Position numbers and translations under genes: made by a program. Below, piece by piece: positions 18,367 through 26,132 of a stretch of 37,609 bases of DNA. The stretch comes from CAYXVU01 sp964468725 (GTDB lineage: Bacteria > Acidobacteriota > Blastocatellia > UBA7656): assembly GCA_964468725.1 (NCBI GenBank), contig CAYXVU010000033.1, positions 1 to 37,609 of the forward strand, read 5' to 3'. How positions within the stretch are numbered: position 1 is the stretch's first letter; every line of letters begins with the position of its first letter. The notes below the pieces were generated by a model, which saw nothing but the letters and a program-made list of their open reading frames with translations, did no database searches and was not told the origin of the DNA.

Positions 18367-18416
18367 ATTTTCGGCGGTCGGATAATCGAGAGGGTGATTA
18401 TCCGACCGCCGAAAAT
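18367..18416. repeat. Perfect 21-bp inverted repeat
   Basis: Arms at 18367-18387 and 18396-18416 are exact reverse complements (core TTCGGCGGTCGGATAATC) around an 8-nt loop. The T-run is at the 5' side of the hairpin on both strands, which is the reverse of an intrinsic terminator. It fills the short space between the cytochrome c stop (18420) and the TPR start (18345). Confidence 0.9.
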
Positions 18417-18419
18417 GAA

Positions 18420-18983
18420 TTATTCGGGCGGTCGAGTCTGGCCGCGATGGCAGGTATAGCACGAGACATTGCCGCCCAGCCCATCTTCATTGATCTGTCT
18501 GACGCGACGAATCATTTTGCGTGCCGTCTGCTTGGCTGTCTTGTCGTCTTTTTCGAACTGATCTTTGATGTGGCAATAGGTGCATTCAACACCGAGCGAG
18601 TCCTTGATGGCGAACATGATCTTTTGTACGCGGTCGGCGGGAATGCCTTTGAGCACCTGAATGTTTTTGTACTCCTGCTCGGCGCGCTTCTCTTTGCTTG
18701 CAGCCGGTAGCGCTTCAAGCGACGGTAACTCCGGTGCCGTACCGGCTGCCGATGCGCTGCCACCTGCACCCTCCGGCAAGGGCGGCGCTGGGGTCGTTTC
18801 CGAACCGCTGATGGGCGGGTGTCCCGGCGGTAAATCCCCTGCGGGCGTTTGCGCCGCGCCGCTGGTTGGCGCTGTCGGGGCGGTTGCCGCTGGCGATTTG
18901 GGCAGACTGTTTGCCGCAAAAAAGCCGATGACTAGCCCGGCTACGATGCCGACGATGGCATAAGTGATATCCTCTCTCTTCAT
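18420..18983 (-). CDS. Membrane-anchored di-heme c-type cytochrome (reaction-centre cytochrome c superfamily)
   Basis: The 187-residue product has an N-terminal membrane anchor (about residues 7-24), a long Pro/Ala/Gly-rich linker to about residue 95, and a C-terminal domain with two c-heme motifs, C134TYCH138 and C175YTCH179. The surrounding pattern (NIQVLKGIPADRVQKIM, RKMIRRVRQIN, SCYTCHRGQ) is the half-size form of the photosynthetic reaction centre cytochrome c subunit domain. That form is frequent in non-phototrophic acidobacteria as a periplasmic electron carrier. The partner is unknown. The TPR gene lies downstream across a perfect palindrome, and the peroxiredoxin gene is divergent. 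Confidence 0.88.
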   Translation of the reverse strand: MKREDITYAIVGIVAGLVIGFFAANSLPKSPAATAPTAPTSGAAQTPAGDLPPGHPPISGSETTPAPPLPEGAGGSASAAGTAPELPSLEALPAASKEKRAEQEYKNIQVLKGIPADRVQKIMFAIKDSLGVECTYCHIKDQFEKDDKTAKQTARKMIRRVRQINEDGLGGNVSCYTCHRGQTRPPE

Positions 18984-19013
18984 TCGACGGGTCTCCGTTT
19001 GATGCCGTTGTGA

Positions 19014-19044
19014 TTGATAAAACGAACGCGAGTAATACTATAAT
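19014..19044 (+). promoter_or_regulatory. Candidate promoter of the peroxiredoxin gene
   Basis: TTGATA (19014-19019) and a perfect TATAAT (19039-19044) are separated by 19 bp and lie 60 nt before the ATG. The spacer is longer than the ideal 17 bp. Confidence 0.4.
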
Positions 19045-19104
19045 GTCCGCGCTGGCGAAGGGCAATGGCCGCGCGCAGCAAATCCAACTCATTAGGAGAT
19101 TCTC

Positions 19105-19578
19105 ATGGCATTATCTGTCGGCAATCGAGCGCCGCAATTCAAAGCAAAAGACGGGGATGGCAAGACGGTAAAACTCGCAGACTTCAAAGGCCGCAAAGTT
19201 GTCCTCTACTTCTATCCACGCGATATGACGCCGGGTTGCACCAAAGAGGCCTGCGCCTTTCAAGAAGACCTGACAGAATTCACCCGCCGCGAGGTCGTCG
19301 TGCTCGGCGTTTCGACCGATGACTCAATCTCGCACCGCAAGTTTGCTGATAAATATCACCTCGCTTTTCCCTTGCTTGCCGATACGGATCGCGCCATTGC
19401 AGAAGCCTACGGCGTGTGGCAGGAGAAGAATATGTATGGTCGCAAAATTTGGGGTGTGAAGCGCCAAACTTTCGTCATTGATGAACAGGGACGAATCGCG
19501 CATATCTTCGACAAGGTGAAACCGGAAGTGCACAGCCGCGAGGTTTTGTGCGTCCTTGATGCGCTCGGAAAAAAATGA
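19105..19578 (+). CDS. bcp: Thioredoxin-dependent peroxiredoxin, BCP/PrxQ type
   Basis: The 157-residue product is a typical BCP/PrxQ peroxiredoxin that reduces hydrogen peroxide and organic peroxides using thioredoxin. The active-site block TPGCTKEAC contains the peroxidatic cysteine C45 and the resolving cysteine C50 five residues later, the atypical 2-Cys arrangement on one helix. The fold begins with VGNRAPQF and ends with the FVIDEQGRI strand. It is cytosolic, with no signal peptide. A clear AGGAGA site precedes the ATG. Its stop overlaps the next gene's start by 4 bp (ATGA), so the two are translationally coupled. Confidence 0.96.
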   Translation: MALSVGNRAPQFKAKDGDGKTVKLADFKGRKVVLYFYPRDMTPGCTKEACAFQEDLTEFTRREVVVLGVSTDDSISHRKFADKYHLAFPLLADTDRAIAEAYGVWQEKNMYGRKIWGVKRQTFVIDEQGRIAHIFDKVKPEVHSREVLCVLDALGKK

Positions 19579-19901
19579 GCGAGCGAACCTTTTCGGTGCT
19601 GATTCTAGAGATGAGCCACACTAGTGATGGCGAAGGCGAACGCACGGTGACGGGCTTTTCGAGCTATGCGCTCGCCAAAGAGTTTGCGCGGCGATGGGTG
19701 CGTGATTCGCTCGAAGAGTTGCGTCACCCGTCGCTGAGCGTCGCCGAGTTGCGCCGCCGCTGGTTTCTCTTTGGCGAAGATGCTGTGGTGATTGGCGGCG
19801 AGCCTTACGCCGGTTCGCACGAACTCGATAGCTTCATTCAAAACCCCGCGACCCGCGAAGAACGCGACTGGCAGGCAATTCAACAGCAGATCAACCCATA
19901 A
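19575..19901 (+). CDS. Small protein of unknown function coupled to peroxiredoxin
   Basis: The product is 108 residues and begins at an ATG that overlaps the bcp stop by 4 bp. It has no signal peptide, membrane helix or cysteine. It is rich in Arg, Glu and Trp and has the mixed alpha/beta look of a small soluble domain (FSVLILEMSH, SSYALAKEFARRWVRDSLEE). I do not recognise a family. Translational coupling to bcp is the best evidence that it is real and suggests a role linked to peroxide defence; that role is inference. Confidence 0.7.
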   Translation: MSERTFSVLILEMSHTSDGEGERTVTGFSSYALAKEFARRWVRDSLEELRHPSLSVAELRRRWFLFGEDAVVIGGEPYAGSHELDSFIQNPATREERDWQAIQQQINP

Positions 19902-20081
19902 CCTGACCGCAACCATACCTGATGATTCAACGATCCGAGATGGCAATGGGGCAGCAGAATCGGAATCGTCTCGCTTGATTCATCGGATGATTCCCTTCTT
20001 GAAAAGCATCGCAGGCTGATGAGACACCATCCGCTTGCCCGATCCTTGAACGTCCGTTGTTCTTCTTTGGTTGATGATGTC

Positions 20082-21008
20082 CTACGGTTCTTCGTTGAGA
20101 GATGATGGTTGAAAAGTTGACGGCTTTTGCGTTGTGGTGGCGGCGGGGCTTCGCGCTTTCCACATCAGAGCCGTGCTCAACAGAATCAATAGCCCGCCGG
20201 TGATCTGCATAAGCGATAACCGTTCGCCCAAAAACAACGTCGCCCATGAAACGGCGAGCAACGATTCGGTTGGTCCCAACAGAGCCGTCTGCCCGCTGCC
20301 AATGCGGCGGATGCCGGAAAAGAGCGCCAGCCGCCCTACCGCAGTCGAAACGATGCCTGTCCAAATCACCGCAAACCAGCCCGCGCCGGAAAAGCTTGGC
20401 AATGCTCGATTCGTAATGGCACAGACCAATCCGATGAACACCGCCATGAAGGCGAGAATATAGACGGTCAACGTCTGCGGTGCGTAGTCTCGCAGCCGCC
20501 ACTGCACGAGGTTCACATGCAAGGCGAAACAGATAGCCGTCGTGATGCTCAGCAGTGCGCCCGTCAAGTTGACCGCCCCGCCCGGCCCGATCAAAACATA
20601 GACTCCGGCAATGCCGCAAGCGAGTTGAAGCAAATGAAGGCGCGTCAATCGTTCGCCCGCTACGGCCAACATCAGCAGCGTCGCAATGGGGTAGGCGGTT
20701 GAGATTACCGTAGCAATGGAAGCATCAATGAAGGTCAGCGCAAAGTAGTAGGTCAGCAGGCTGAAAGCGTTGGCTGCTGCCGCCAGGGCGCACCACAGCA
20801 GACCGCGCCAATCAATCCGCAGCTTCTCCGGTTGCCCAAACGCAAACCCCAACCCTGCGACCAACGCGCCGACGGTCAGGCGTCCAGCCAGTAGTGCCGT
20901 TGCTTGACGGTCAGCTTGCAATCCAAATTTGATGATGGCGGGAGCGGTACTGAAACAGAGGCAGGCGGAGAGACTGAGCAGCAGCCCATAGGTGTGCGGT
21001 TTGCTCAT
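20082..21008 (-). CDS. EamA-family (DMT superfamily) transporter
   Basis: The 308-residue product has about ten hydrophobic segments arranged as two EamA repeats, roughly residues 7-140 and 148-285. The repeats show typical DMT features (SLLTYYFALTFIDASIATVI and SLLAVSWATLFLGERLSLMQ, where the GE(R/x)L motif recurs in both halves as AGERLTRL and LGERLSLM). Members export or import small metabolites such as amino acids, nucleosides or drugs; the substrate cannot be predicted. The gene is convergent with the bcp operon and lies about 92 bp after ndk on the same strand. The ribosome site is weak. Confidence 0.93.
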   Translation of the reverse strand: MSKPHTYGLLLSLSACLCFSTAPAIIKFGLQADRQATALLAGRLTVGALVAGLGFAFGQPEKLRIDWRGLLWCALAAAANAFSLLTYYFALTFIDASIATVISTAYPIATLLMLAVAGERLTRLHLLQLACGIAGVYVLIGPGGAVNLTGALLSITTAICFALHVNLVQWRLRDYAPQTLTVYILAFMAVFIGLVCAITNRALPSFSGAGWFAVIWTGIVSTAVGRLALFSGIRRIGSGQTALLGPTESLLAVSWATLFLGERLSLMQITGGLLILLSTALMWKARSPAATTTQKPSTFQPSSLNEEP

Positions 21009-21100
21009 AGCGAGACAGCGATCAGCCGATGAGAAGAACCGAAGAGCGAGGCGAGCGATTCGCCCTCCGGCTCCTGATGTTTTGCCGAGGCGCGATTGGC

Positions 21101-21568
21101 TTATGTGCCTCGTTCGTCTTCAGAATAGATGGCAGGCTGCGTGACCGAGTCGTAGTCCAACAAGTCGGCATCTGTGAAGAAGCGTGCCACTTCGGCTTGC
21201 GCGGTTTCGAGCGAGTCCGAAGCGTGAACCAGATTGGCTTGAATGCTCATTGCCCAATCGCCGCGAATGGTTCCCGGTTCGGCTGCCCGCGCTTTGGTGA
21301 TGCCGCACAATTTGCGAACCGTTTCGACGGCATCGAGTCCTTGCCAACAGATGGCAATGACCGGGGTCATCTGCATAAAGCGTTTGATGCCCGGAAAGAA
21401 AGGCTTATCGGCTAAATGGCTATAGTGTTCGGCTAAAATTTCGTCGCTCAGCTTCATCAGCTTCAAGCCGACGATTTGCAATCCCTTCTCTTCAAATCGC
21501 GTAATGATGCGCCCCGCCAGTCCTCTTTGCAGGGCATCGGGTTTGATGAGTATTAACGTTCTTTCCAA
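21101..21568 (-). CDS. ndk: Nucleoside diphosphate kinase (TTG start)
   Basis: The start is placed at a TTG at 21568: GAGGAG (21575-21580) stands 6 nt before it, and translation then begins MERTLILIKPDALQRG, the invariant NDK N-terminus. The longer frame to 21739 has no family match. The 155-residue enzyme transfers gamma-phosphate between nucleoside triphosphates and diphosphates through phosphohistidine H115 in NLVHASDS. K9 and the RGDWAMSIQAN segment complete the nucleotide site. It is slightly longer than the usual 140-150 residues because of a short acidic C-terminal tail. It is divergent from cyaY, with 133 bp between the starts. Confidence 0.95.
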   Translation of the reverse strand: MERTLILIKPDALQRGLAGRIITRFEEKGLQIVGLKLMKLSDEILAEHYSHLADKPFFPGIKRFMQMTPVIAICWQGLDAVETVRKLCGITKARAAEPGTIRGDWAMSIQANLVHASDSLETAQAEVARFFTDADLLDYDSVTQPAIYSEDERGT

Positions 21569-21641
21569 GATGATCTCCTCTTCTATGAAATATCGAACCG
21601 CAGATGATAGCCGACCACCCGCGCGACTCACAAGCAAACGA

Positions 21642-21672
21642 TTGGAGTCGGTCATCCGCTTATGCGTATAAT
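21642..21672 (+). promoter_or_regulatory. Candidate promoter of the cyaY-DUF1460 pair
   Basis: TTGGAG (21642-21647) and a perfect TATAAT (21667-21672) with a 19-bp spacer lie 29 nt before the cyaY ATG. Confidence 0.38.
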
Positions 21673-21701
21673 GGCTGACTTCAAAACGAAGGGAGCCATA
21701 A

Positions 21702-22046
21702 ATGAGCAGCCAGCTTGACGATGCCGAGTTGCAGGGCAAAATGGAAGAAGCGATTCACGATTTAGAGAATGGCTACAGCCGGTTGGCGGATGACCGCGAT
21801 ATAGATGTCGAAGTCAATGGCAGCGTGCTGAAGATCACTTTTGAAGAAGGCGAGCCGGGCGTCTTTGTCATCAGCCCAAATTCCGCCGCGCGGCAAGTTT
21901 GGGTATCGGCGCGGGTGTCGAGTTTCAAATTCGACTGGTCGGCAGAGGCCAATGCGTTTGTGCTAACCGGAACGAGCGAAACGCTCAACGAGGTGATGAT
22001 TCGTTTGACGCGCGAACAGCTTGGCGATGCCAGCCTCGTACTTTGA
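21702..22046 (+). CDS. cyaY: Frataxin-family iron-binding protein CyaY
   Basis: The 114-residue product matches the frataxin fold: an N-terminal acidic helix (residues 5-28), then DIDVEVNGSVLKITFEEG (strands 1-2), ISPNSAARQVWVSAR with the conserved QVW at 65-67, the FKFDW strand, and a C-terminal helix after TSETLNEVM. CyaY binds iron and modulates iron-sulfur cluster assembly by the Isc machinery; no isc gene is in the window. A GGGAG ribosome site precedes the ATG. The stop TGA overlaps the ATG of the DUF1460 gene by one base, indicating coupling. Confidence 0.85.
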   Translation: MSSQLDDAELQGKMEEAIHDLENGYSRLADDRDIDVEVNGSVLKITFEEGEPGVFVISPNSAARQVWVSARVSSFKFDWSAEANAFVLTGTSETLNEVMIRLTREQLGDASLVL

Positions 22047-22798
22047 TGGTGAGCAACGTGCCTCGTTCAACTGGTAACCCGAAAAATTTCGACAGTAAAG
22101 AGTCAGCGCGGCTGCTTGCAGTGCTTCGCAAAGAGCCGTCACTGCCGTCGCGCATCGAACGCGCTTCCGCCTATTTCGTCGGACGACCCTACGCGATCAA
22201 CCCGCTCGGCGGTGGCGCGGAGGGGAAAGAGGTATTGACGATTTCGCTTGCGAGCTTCGACTGTGTGACTTATGTCGAAACCGTTCTGGCTTTCGCGGCT
22301 GCCCGTACCGTCAAGCAGGTGATCGAAGCGGTGCGCGCCTTGCGCTATGCGAAGGCAGAGGTCAGTTGGCCAACACGCAATCACTACATGGTGGATTGGG
22401 TGCGCAACAATGTGGGTCGCGGGGTGATGAAAAATTTGACCGTAGGCCGCGAGGTGATTGAACGGCAGCGACTCCTCAATGTCGTTTGCGGGCTGCCGGA
22501 AAAGCGCATCACACTGCGCTGCTTTCCGAAACGCGCCTTCAAGCGTCAGGCGGCAAAGATGGAGACTGGCGAGGTGATTATTTTCGCTTCGACAAAAAAG
22601 AATCTCGATGTCTTCCACATGGGACTAATCATACTTAGGCAAGAAGAACTCTACTTGCGCCACGCTTCACGCCGCGCCGGTCGAGTCATTGAGCAACGCT
22701 TGACAGACTTTTTACAAGAGAACCGTATGTCCGGCTTTATGCTGATGAGAGCTACACCTAATACCGAATTGCTCAACAAAATGAGAAACCGCTGTTGA
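22046..22798 (+). CDS. DUF1460 (N-acetylmuramoyl-L-alanine amidase-like) protein
   Basis: The ATG at 22046 overlaps the cyaY stop by one base; the longer frame from 21899 is antisense-like overlap inside cyaY and is rejected. The 250-residue product has the NlpC/P60-related DUF1460 pattern: a nucleophile cysteine in SLASFDCVTYVETVLAF (C73), RNHYMVDW (H113), a second histidine in DVFHMGLII (H191), and LRHAS (H206). Characterised members cleave peptidoglycan-derived muropeptides. No signal peptide is visible, so the protein may be cytosolic. Residues 239-250 and the stop codon are encoded by the end of a palindromic repeat element, so the natural C-terminus was probably near residue 235. Confidence 0.82.
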   Translation: MVSNVPRSTGNPKNFDSKESARLLAVLRKEPSLPSRIERASAYFVGRPYAINPLGGGAEGKEVLTISLASFDCVTYVETVLAFAAARTVKQVIEAVRALRYAKAEVSWPTRNHYMVDWVRNNVGRGVMKNLTVGREVIERQRLLNVVCGLPEKRITLRCFPKRAFKRQAAKMETGEVIIFASTKKNLDVFHMGLIILRQEELYLRHASRRAGRVIEQRLTDFLQENRMSGFMLMRATPNTELLNKMRNRC

Positions 22799-22888
22799 GA
22801 GGCGGTCAGAGACCGCCTCTATCAGGTGTGCGGGGCGGCGGTCAGAGACCGCCTCTCAACCTTCTCAGGTTGATTCGCAACTCGGTAT
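22761..22888. repeat. MITE/REP-like palindromic element, copy 1
   Basis: The outer ends ATACCGAATTGC (22761-22772) and GCAACTCGGTAT (22877-22888) are inverted repeats with one mismatch. Inside are two copies of a palindrome: a left unit at 22794-22820 and a right unit at 22837-22860, both containing GGCGGTCAGAGACCGCC. The whole forms a long imperfect hairpin of 128 bp with no coding capacity. It includes the DUF1460 stop codon and ends 20 bp before the methyltransferase ATG. Confidence 0.85.
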
Positions 22889-22908
22889 AAGATATTGCAG
22901 AGTTGTTT

Positions 22909-23907
22909 ATGAAAAATAGTCCGTTACCCAGATTAGACGTACACCCGGAGATTCGTGAACGCCTCCTGCCGTTTTGCCGATTACAAGCCGGGGAAGTTTG
23001 GACTGATCCTGCGGGGAAACATAAAGTGGCTTGTCGCGATGCGGCGAATCAATCAGCCATTCGAAATTTTTTTGGAGAACAACGCGCCACCTTGGTTCTT
23101 CATGATCCGCCCTATAATCTGGTTGCGTTTCAGGAAAGCTCGATAGCCGAGTTTATCCAGTGGTGCAAGTTGTGGGTTGAAGCTTCTTTGGCGATTATGC
23201 GCCCAGATAGCTCCTTTTATGTTTGGCTGGGCGCCGATCAAAACTATGGATTCCAACCGCTGCCCGATTTCATGCTCCTGATGCGGGATACGGAATTGGT
23301 TCCGCGCAGCTTTCTGACGATGCGGAATCAGCGCGGTTATGGCACGCAGAAAAATTGGATGGCTGTGCGCCAAGAGCTCTTATACTACATTCGCGGCAAT
23401 CCGGTCTTTAATATAGAAGCTGAATACACAGATATCCCGAAAATTTTGCGCGGTTACTACAAAGAAGTGAATGGCGAGACAACAGAGAACTTGGAACGCG
23501 GTAAATCGGAGACCATTCGCGCCGGGAATGTCTGGGTTGACATACAACAGGTGTTTTACCGCATGGAGGAGAATGTGTCAGGATGCTATGCGCAGAAACC
23601 TTTGAAAGCAATCGAACGAATTATTAAAGCAAGCTCGGCAGAAGGTGACTTGATCGCCGATTTTTTCGCTCATTCTGGCACGACGTTACTAGCGGCAGAA
23701 TTGCACAATCGAAAATGTTATACCACTGATATTGATCCAGTCTTCTGTGAGATTGCGATTCGCCGTTTGGAACGCTATCGCCAAACTCGCAAGCTGGGAT
23801 GGCAGAACACGAATCCATTTGAGTTGGATATAGATTTCAATGAACTCATCTCGATGGATGCTCTCGGTGAAACCGATACCTCCCCTTCTCAGGGAAAACT
23901 ATTTTAG
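22909..23907 (+). CDS. Type II DNA methyltransferase, beta-class amino-methyltransferase
   Basis: A TTG lies two codons upstream, but the ATG at 22909 is preferred, giving 332 residues. The catalytic motif IV DPPYNL (66-71) comes before the AdoMet-binding motif I DFFAHSGTT (251-259), with the YAQKP motif X at 227-231 between them. This order defines beta-class N6-adenine/N4-cytosine methyltransferases, and DPPY favours adenine. The target-recognition part is roughly 110-225. The enzyme protects host DNA from the partner endonuclease encoded 2 bp downstream. The region is visibly more AT-rich than its neighbours, consistent with horizontal transfer. Recognition site unknown. Confidence 0.93.
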   Translation: MKNSPLPRLDVHPEIRERLLPFCRLQAGEVWTDPAGKHKVACRDAANQSAIRNFFGEQRATLVLHDPPYNLVAFQESSIAEFIQWCKLWVEASLAIMRPDSSFYVWLGADQNYGFQPLPDFMLLMRDTELVPRSFLTMRNQRGYGTQKNWMAVRQELLYYIRGNPVFNIEAEYTDIPKILRGYYKEVNGETTENLERGKSETIRAGNVWVDIQQVFYRMEENVSGCYAQKPLKAIERIIKASSAEGDLIADFFAHSGTTLLAAELHNRKCYTTDIDPVFCEIAIRRLERYRQTRKLGWQNTNPFELDIDFNELISMDALGETDTSPSQGKLF

Positions 23908-23909
23908 GT

Positions 23910-24629
23910 ATGGAGAAGCTACAAGCAACGCTTAATCACTTATTATCAGAGCTTCATAACGCTGATGATGTAAGGGGGCGGCTGGAAAATTTATTCTCGG
24001 TTTACCCATTTAATGAATATGAGTATGTGATTGCAAACTTACTAACTGCCGAAGTCCTCACTCTGGAGACTTATCATCTCTTGCGCGATGAATACATCGC
24101 TCGCAATCTTTATCTTTATCTCTTTGAAATCAGTGCGCCGCGCGGATTTGGCGAAGCGTGGGCACAAGGACACCTCAAAGAATTAGTCCCTGAATTAGTC
24201 AAGCCGACAAAAAAAGTAGATTCCGACTACAAAGGCCAATACGATTTCTTGCTCGATGGCGAAATCCGTATTGAAGTAAAGGCCTCGCGCGCAGTCGCCT
24301 TCCGAACTGATGAACCACTTTACTTGAAGGCGCTGTCATCTGATTCTCAGGAACGATTCGATATGAATTTCCAGCAGATCAAACCTGATTGCTGTGATGT
24401 GTTTATTTGGATTGGCGTCTGGCGCGATGTTTTGCGTTACTGGGTTTTATCGTCAAATGAAGTGCAGTGCAATCGCTATTATTCCAAGGGACAGGATCGT
24501 GGAAATGTTGGCGAAGGGCAACTGCACATCACCAAAGAGAATATCGCGGCATTTGATAAGTTTCAGTCGCGCTCGACTGGGTTGTTGCGCGCAATCAGAA
24601 GAGCCTTTGGTAGGCAGAAGGCTTCTTAA
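23910..24629 (+). CDS. Putative type II restriction endonuclease (PD-(D/E)XK)
   Basis: The 239-residue product starts 2 bp after the methyltransferase stop. It contains a PD-(D/E)XK nuclease core: QYDFLLDGEIRIEVKAS gives D112 and the E122-V-K124 pair with normal spacing, preceded by an acidic helix residue in GFGEAWAQGHL (E82). A Trp-rich C-terminal part (VFIWIGVWRDVLRYWVL) completes the sandwich. Gene pairing with a modification methyltransferase is the main basis for calling it a restriction enzyme; the target sequence is not predictable. It is AT-rich like its partner. No controller (C) protein gene is seen. Confidence 0.85.
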   Translation: MEKLQATLNHLLSELHNADDVRGRLENLFSVYPFNEYEYVIANLLTAEVLTLETYHLLRDEYIARNLYLYLFEISAPRGFGEAWAQGHLKELVPELVKPTKKVDSDYKGQYDFLLDGEIRIEVKASRAVAFRTDEPLYLKALSSDSQERFDMNFQQIKPDCCDVFIWIGVWRDVLRYWVLSSNEVQCNRYYSKGQDRGNVGEGQLHITKENIAAFDKFQSRSTGLLRAIRRAFGRQKAS

Positions 24630-24656
24630 ACAGAGGTCATTTCCGATTACTACGTT

Positions 24657-26132
24657 ATGTCTCAAATTACCGTTGCATTACTGTTTGAAGAAAGCGAGCA
24701 GCAGGCCGCGCTGGTGGATGAGTTGGTTGCCAGCCCCGCTGTCGCTGAAGTGTTGTTGCTCAAAGGCGCAGAGCAGGATTACGCGACATCGAAACTCAAG
24801 ACTCGATGGCTGGCGGCGGACTCTCTGCTCAGCGGCGCGAGCGTCAGCAAAATTTTGAGCGAAACCAAAAGCCCGTACTTGCTTTTTGTCTTGCCCGGTC
24901 AAGCGGTCGAACTCGGCTATCGCGCCGTTGAACGACTGGCGCAGGTCGCAGAGGATTCACGCGCCGGATTGGTCTATTCGGATTTCCGCGATCAGACAGA
25001 TGAAGCCATAAGCGACCATCCGCTTATCAACTATAAACTCGGCAGCTTGCGCGACACCTTCGACTTCGGCTCGCTCATGTTGATTGCCAAACGCGCAGCG
25101 CAAGCGGCCCTCGCAAAGTATGGCGCGATTGATGAAGGGTTGAAGTGGGGCGGTTTGTATGACCTGCGATTGAAGCTCTCGATTGAGCACGAGATTTTAC
25201 GCGTTCCCGAAGCCCTCTATACGCGCGTGCCGTCCGATCTGCGTGCCACTGGCGAAAAGCAATTCGATTACGTTGACCCGCGCCAACGCAGCTACCAGAT
25301 CGAGATGGAAGAGGTTGCCACTGCCCACCTCAAACGCATCGGCGCTTACCTCGCGCCCGAATTCAAAATGCTGGAACCGAATAGCCAGCAATTTCCGGTG
25401 CTCGCCAGCATTATCATTCCGGTTCGCAATCGGGAACGCACCATCCGCGACGCGGTAATGATCGCGCTCGCGCAAAAGACCGAATTCGATTTCAACGTCA
25501 TCGTCGTAGACAATCACTCGACCGATGGCACGACGGCGATTCTGCAAGACCTCGCCCGCACCCATGACCGGCTGGTGCATCTGCGCCCCGAACGCCATGA
25601 CTTGCAAATCGGCGGTTGTTGGAATCTCGCCATCAACAGCGAGTTGTGTGGCGAATATGCCGTGCAATTGGATTCGGATGACCTGTATGCCGATGAAGAT
25701 ACGTTGGCGACGATCATGCAGAAGTTTGACACGGGACGCTATGCGATGGTCATCGGCTCTTACACTCTCGTCAATTTCGACCTCAAAGAGATACCGCCCG
25801 GACTGATTGCACACCGCGAGTGGACGCGCGAAAACGGGCGTAACAACGCGCTGCGGATTAACGGGCTAGGAGCGCCGCGCGCCTTTTACGTGCCCCTGCT
25901 CAGACAGATCGGCTTGCCGAATACGAGCTATGGCGAAGATTACTCTGTCGCCTTGCACATCAGCCGCCACTATGAAATCGGGCGCATTTATGAATCGCTC
26001 TACTTCGCGCGACGATGGGAAGGGAATTCGGATGCCGCGTTGCCACTCGGCACGGCTAACCGTTACGATGCCTACAAAGATTACTTGCGCACCCTTGAGA
26101 TACTGGCACGCAAAAAGGAAAACGGACGATGA
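24657..26132 (+). CDS. Two-domain GT-A family 2 glycosyltransferase
   Basis: The 491-residue product contains two GT-A-like halves. The N-terminal half (about 1-235) keeps the fold (YLLFVLPGQAVELG, AGLVYSDFRDQTDE) but has poor catalytic motifs and may be regulatory or recognise a donor. The C-terminal half (about 245-490) is a clear family 2 glycosyltransferase: ASIIIPVRNRERTI, VVDNHSTDGT, the metal-binding DSD at 339-341, GAPRAFYVPL, and GEDYSVAL as the catalytic ED. There is no membrane helix, so it is cytosolic or peripheral. Its stop overlaps the DUF4922 start by 4 bp (ATGA). Donor and acceptor sugars are unknown. No strong ribosome site precedes this first gene. Confidence 0.9.
   Translation: MSQITVALLFEESEQQAALVDELVASPAVAEVLLLKGAEQDYATSKLKTRWLAADSLLSGASVSKILSETKSPYLLFVLPGQAVELGYRAVERLAQVAEDSRAGLVYSDFRDQTDEAISDHPLINYKLGSLRDTFDFGSLMLIAKRAAQAALAKYGAIDEGLKWGGLYDLRLKLSIEHEILRVPEALYTRVPSDLRATGEKQFDYVDPRQRSYQIEMEEVATAHLKRIGAYLAPEFKMLEPNSQQFPVLASIIIPVRNRERTIRDAVMIALAQKTEFDFNVIVVDNHSTDGTTAILQDLARTHDRLVHLRPERHDLQIGGCWNLAINSELCGEYAVQLDSDDLYADEDTLATIMQKFDTGRYAMVIGSYTLVNFDLKEIPPGLIAHREWTRENGRNNALRINGLGAPRAFYVPLLRQIGLPNTSYGEDYSVALHISRHYEIGRIYESLYFARRWEGNSDAALPLGTANRYDAYKDYLRTLEILARKKENGR

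Noticed and set aside
18367..18416. Intrinsic terminator after the cytochrome c gene
   Set aside because: The strong stem is not followed by a T-run on either strand; the T's are on the 5' side.
22794..22860. Possible CRISPR or tandem repeat array
   Set aside because: Only two palindromic units are present, with an unrelated short spacer and inverted-repeat ends; it fits a MITE/REP-like element, not a CRISPR array.
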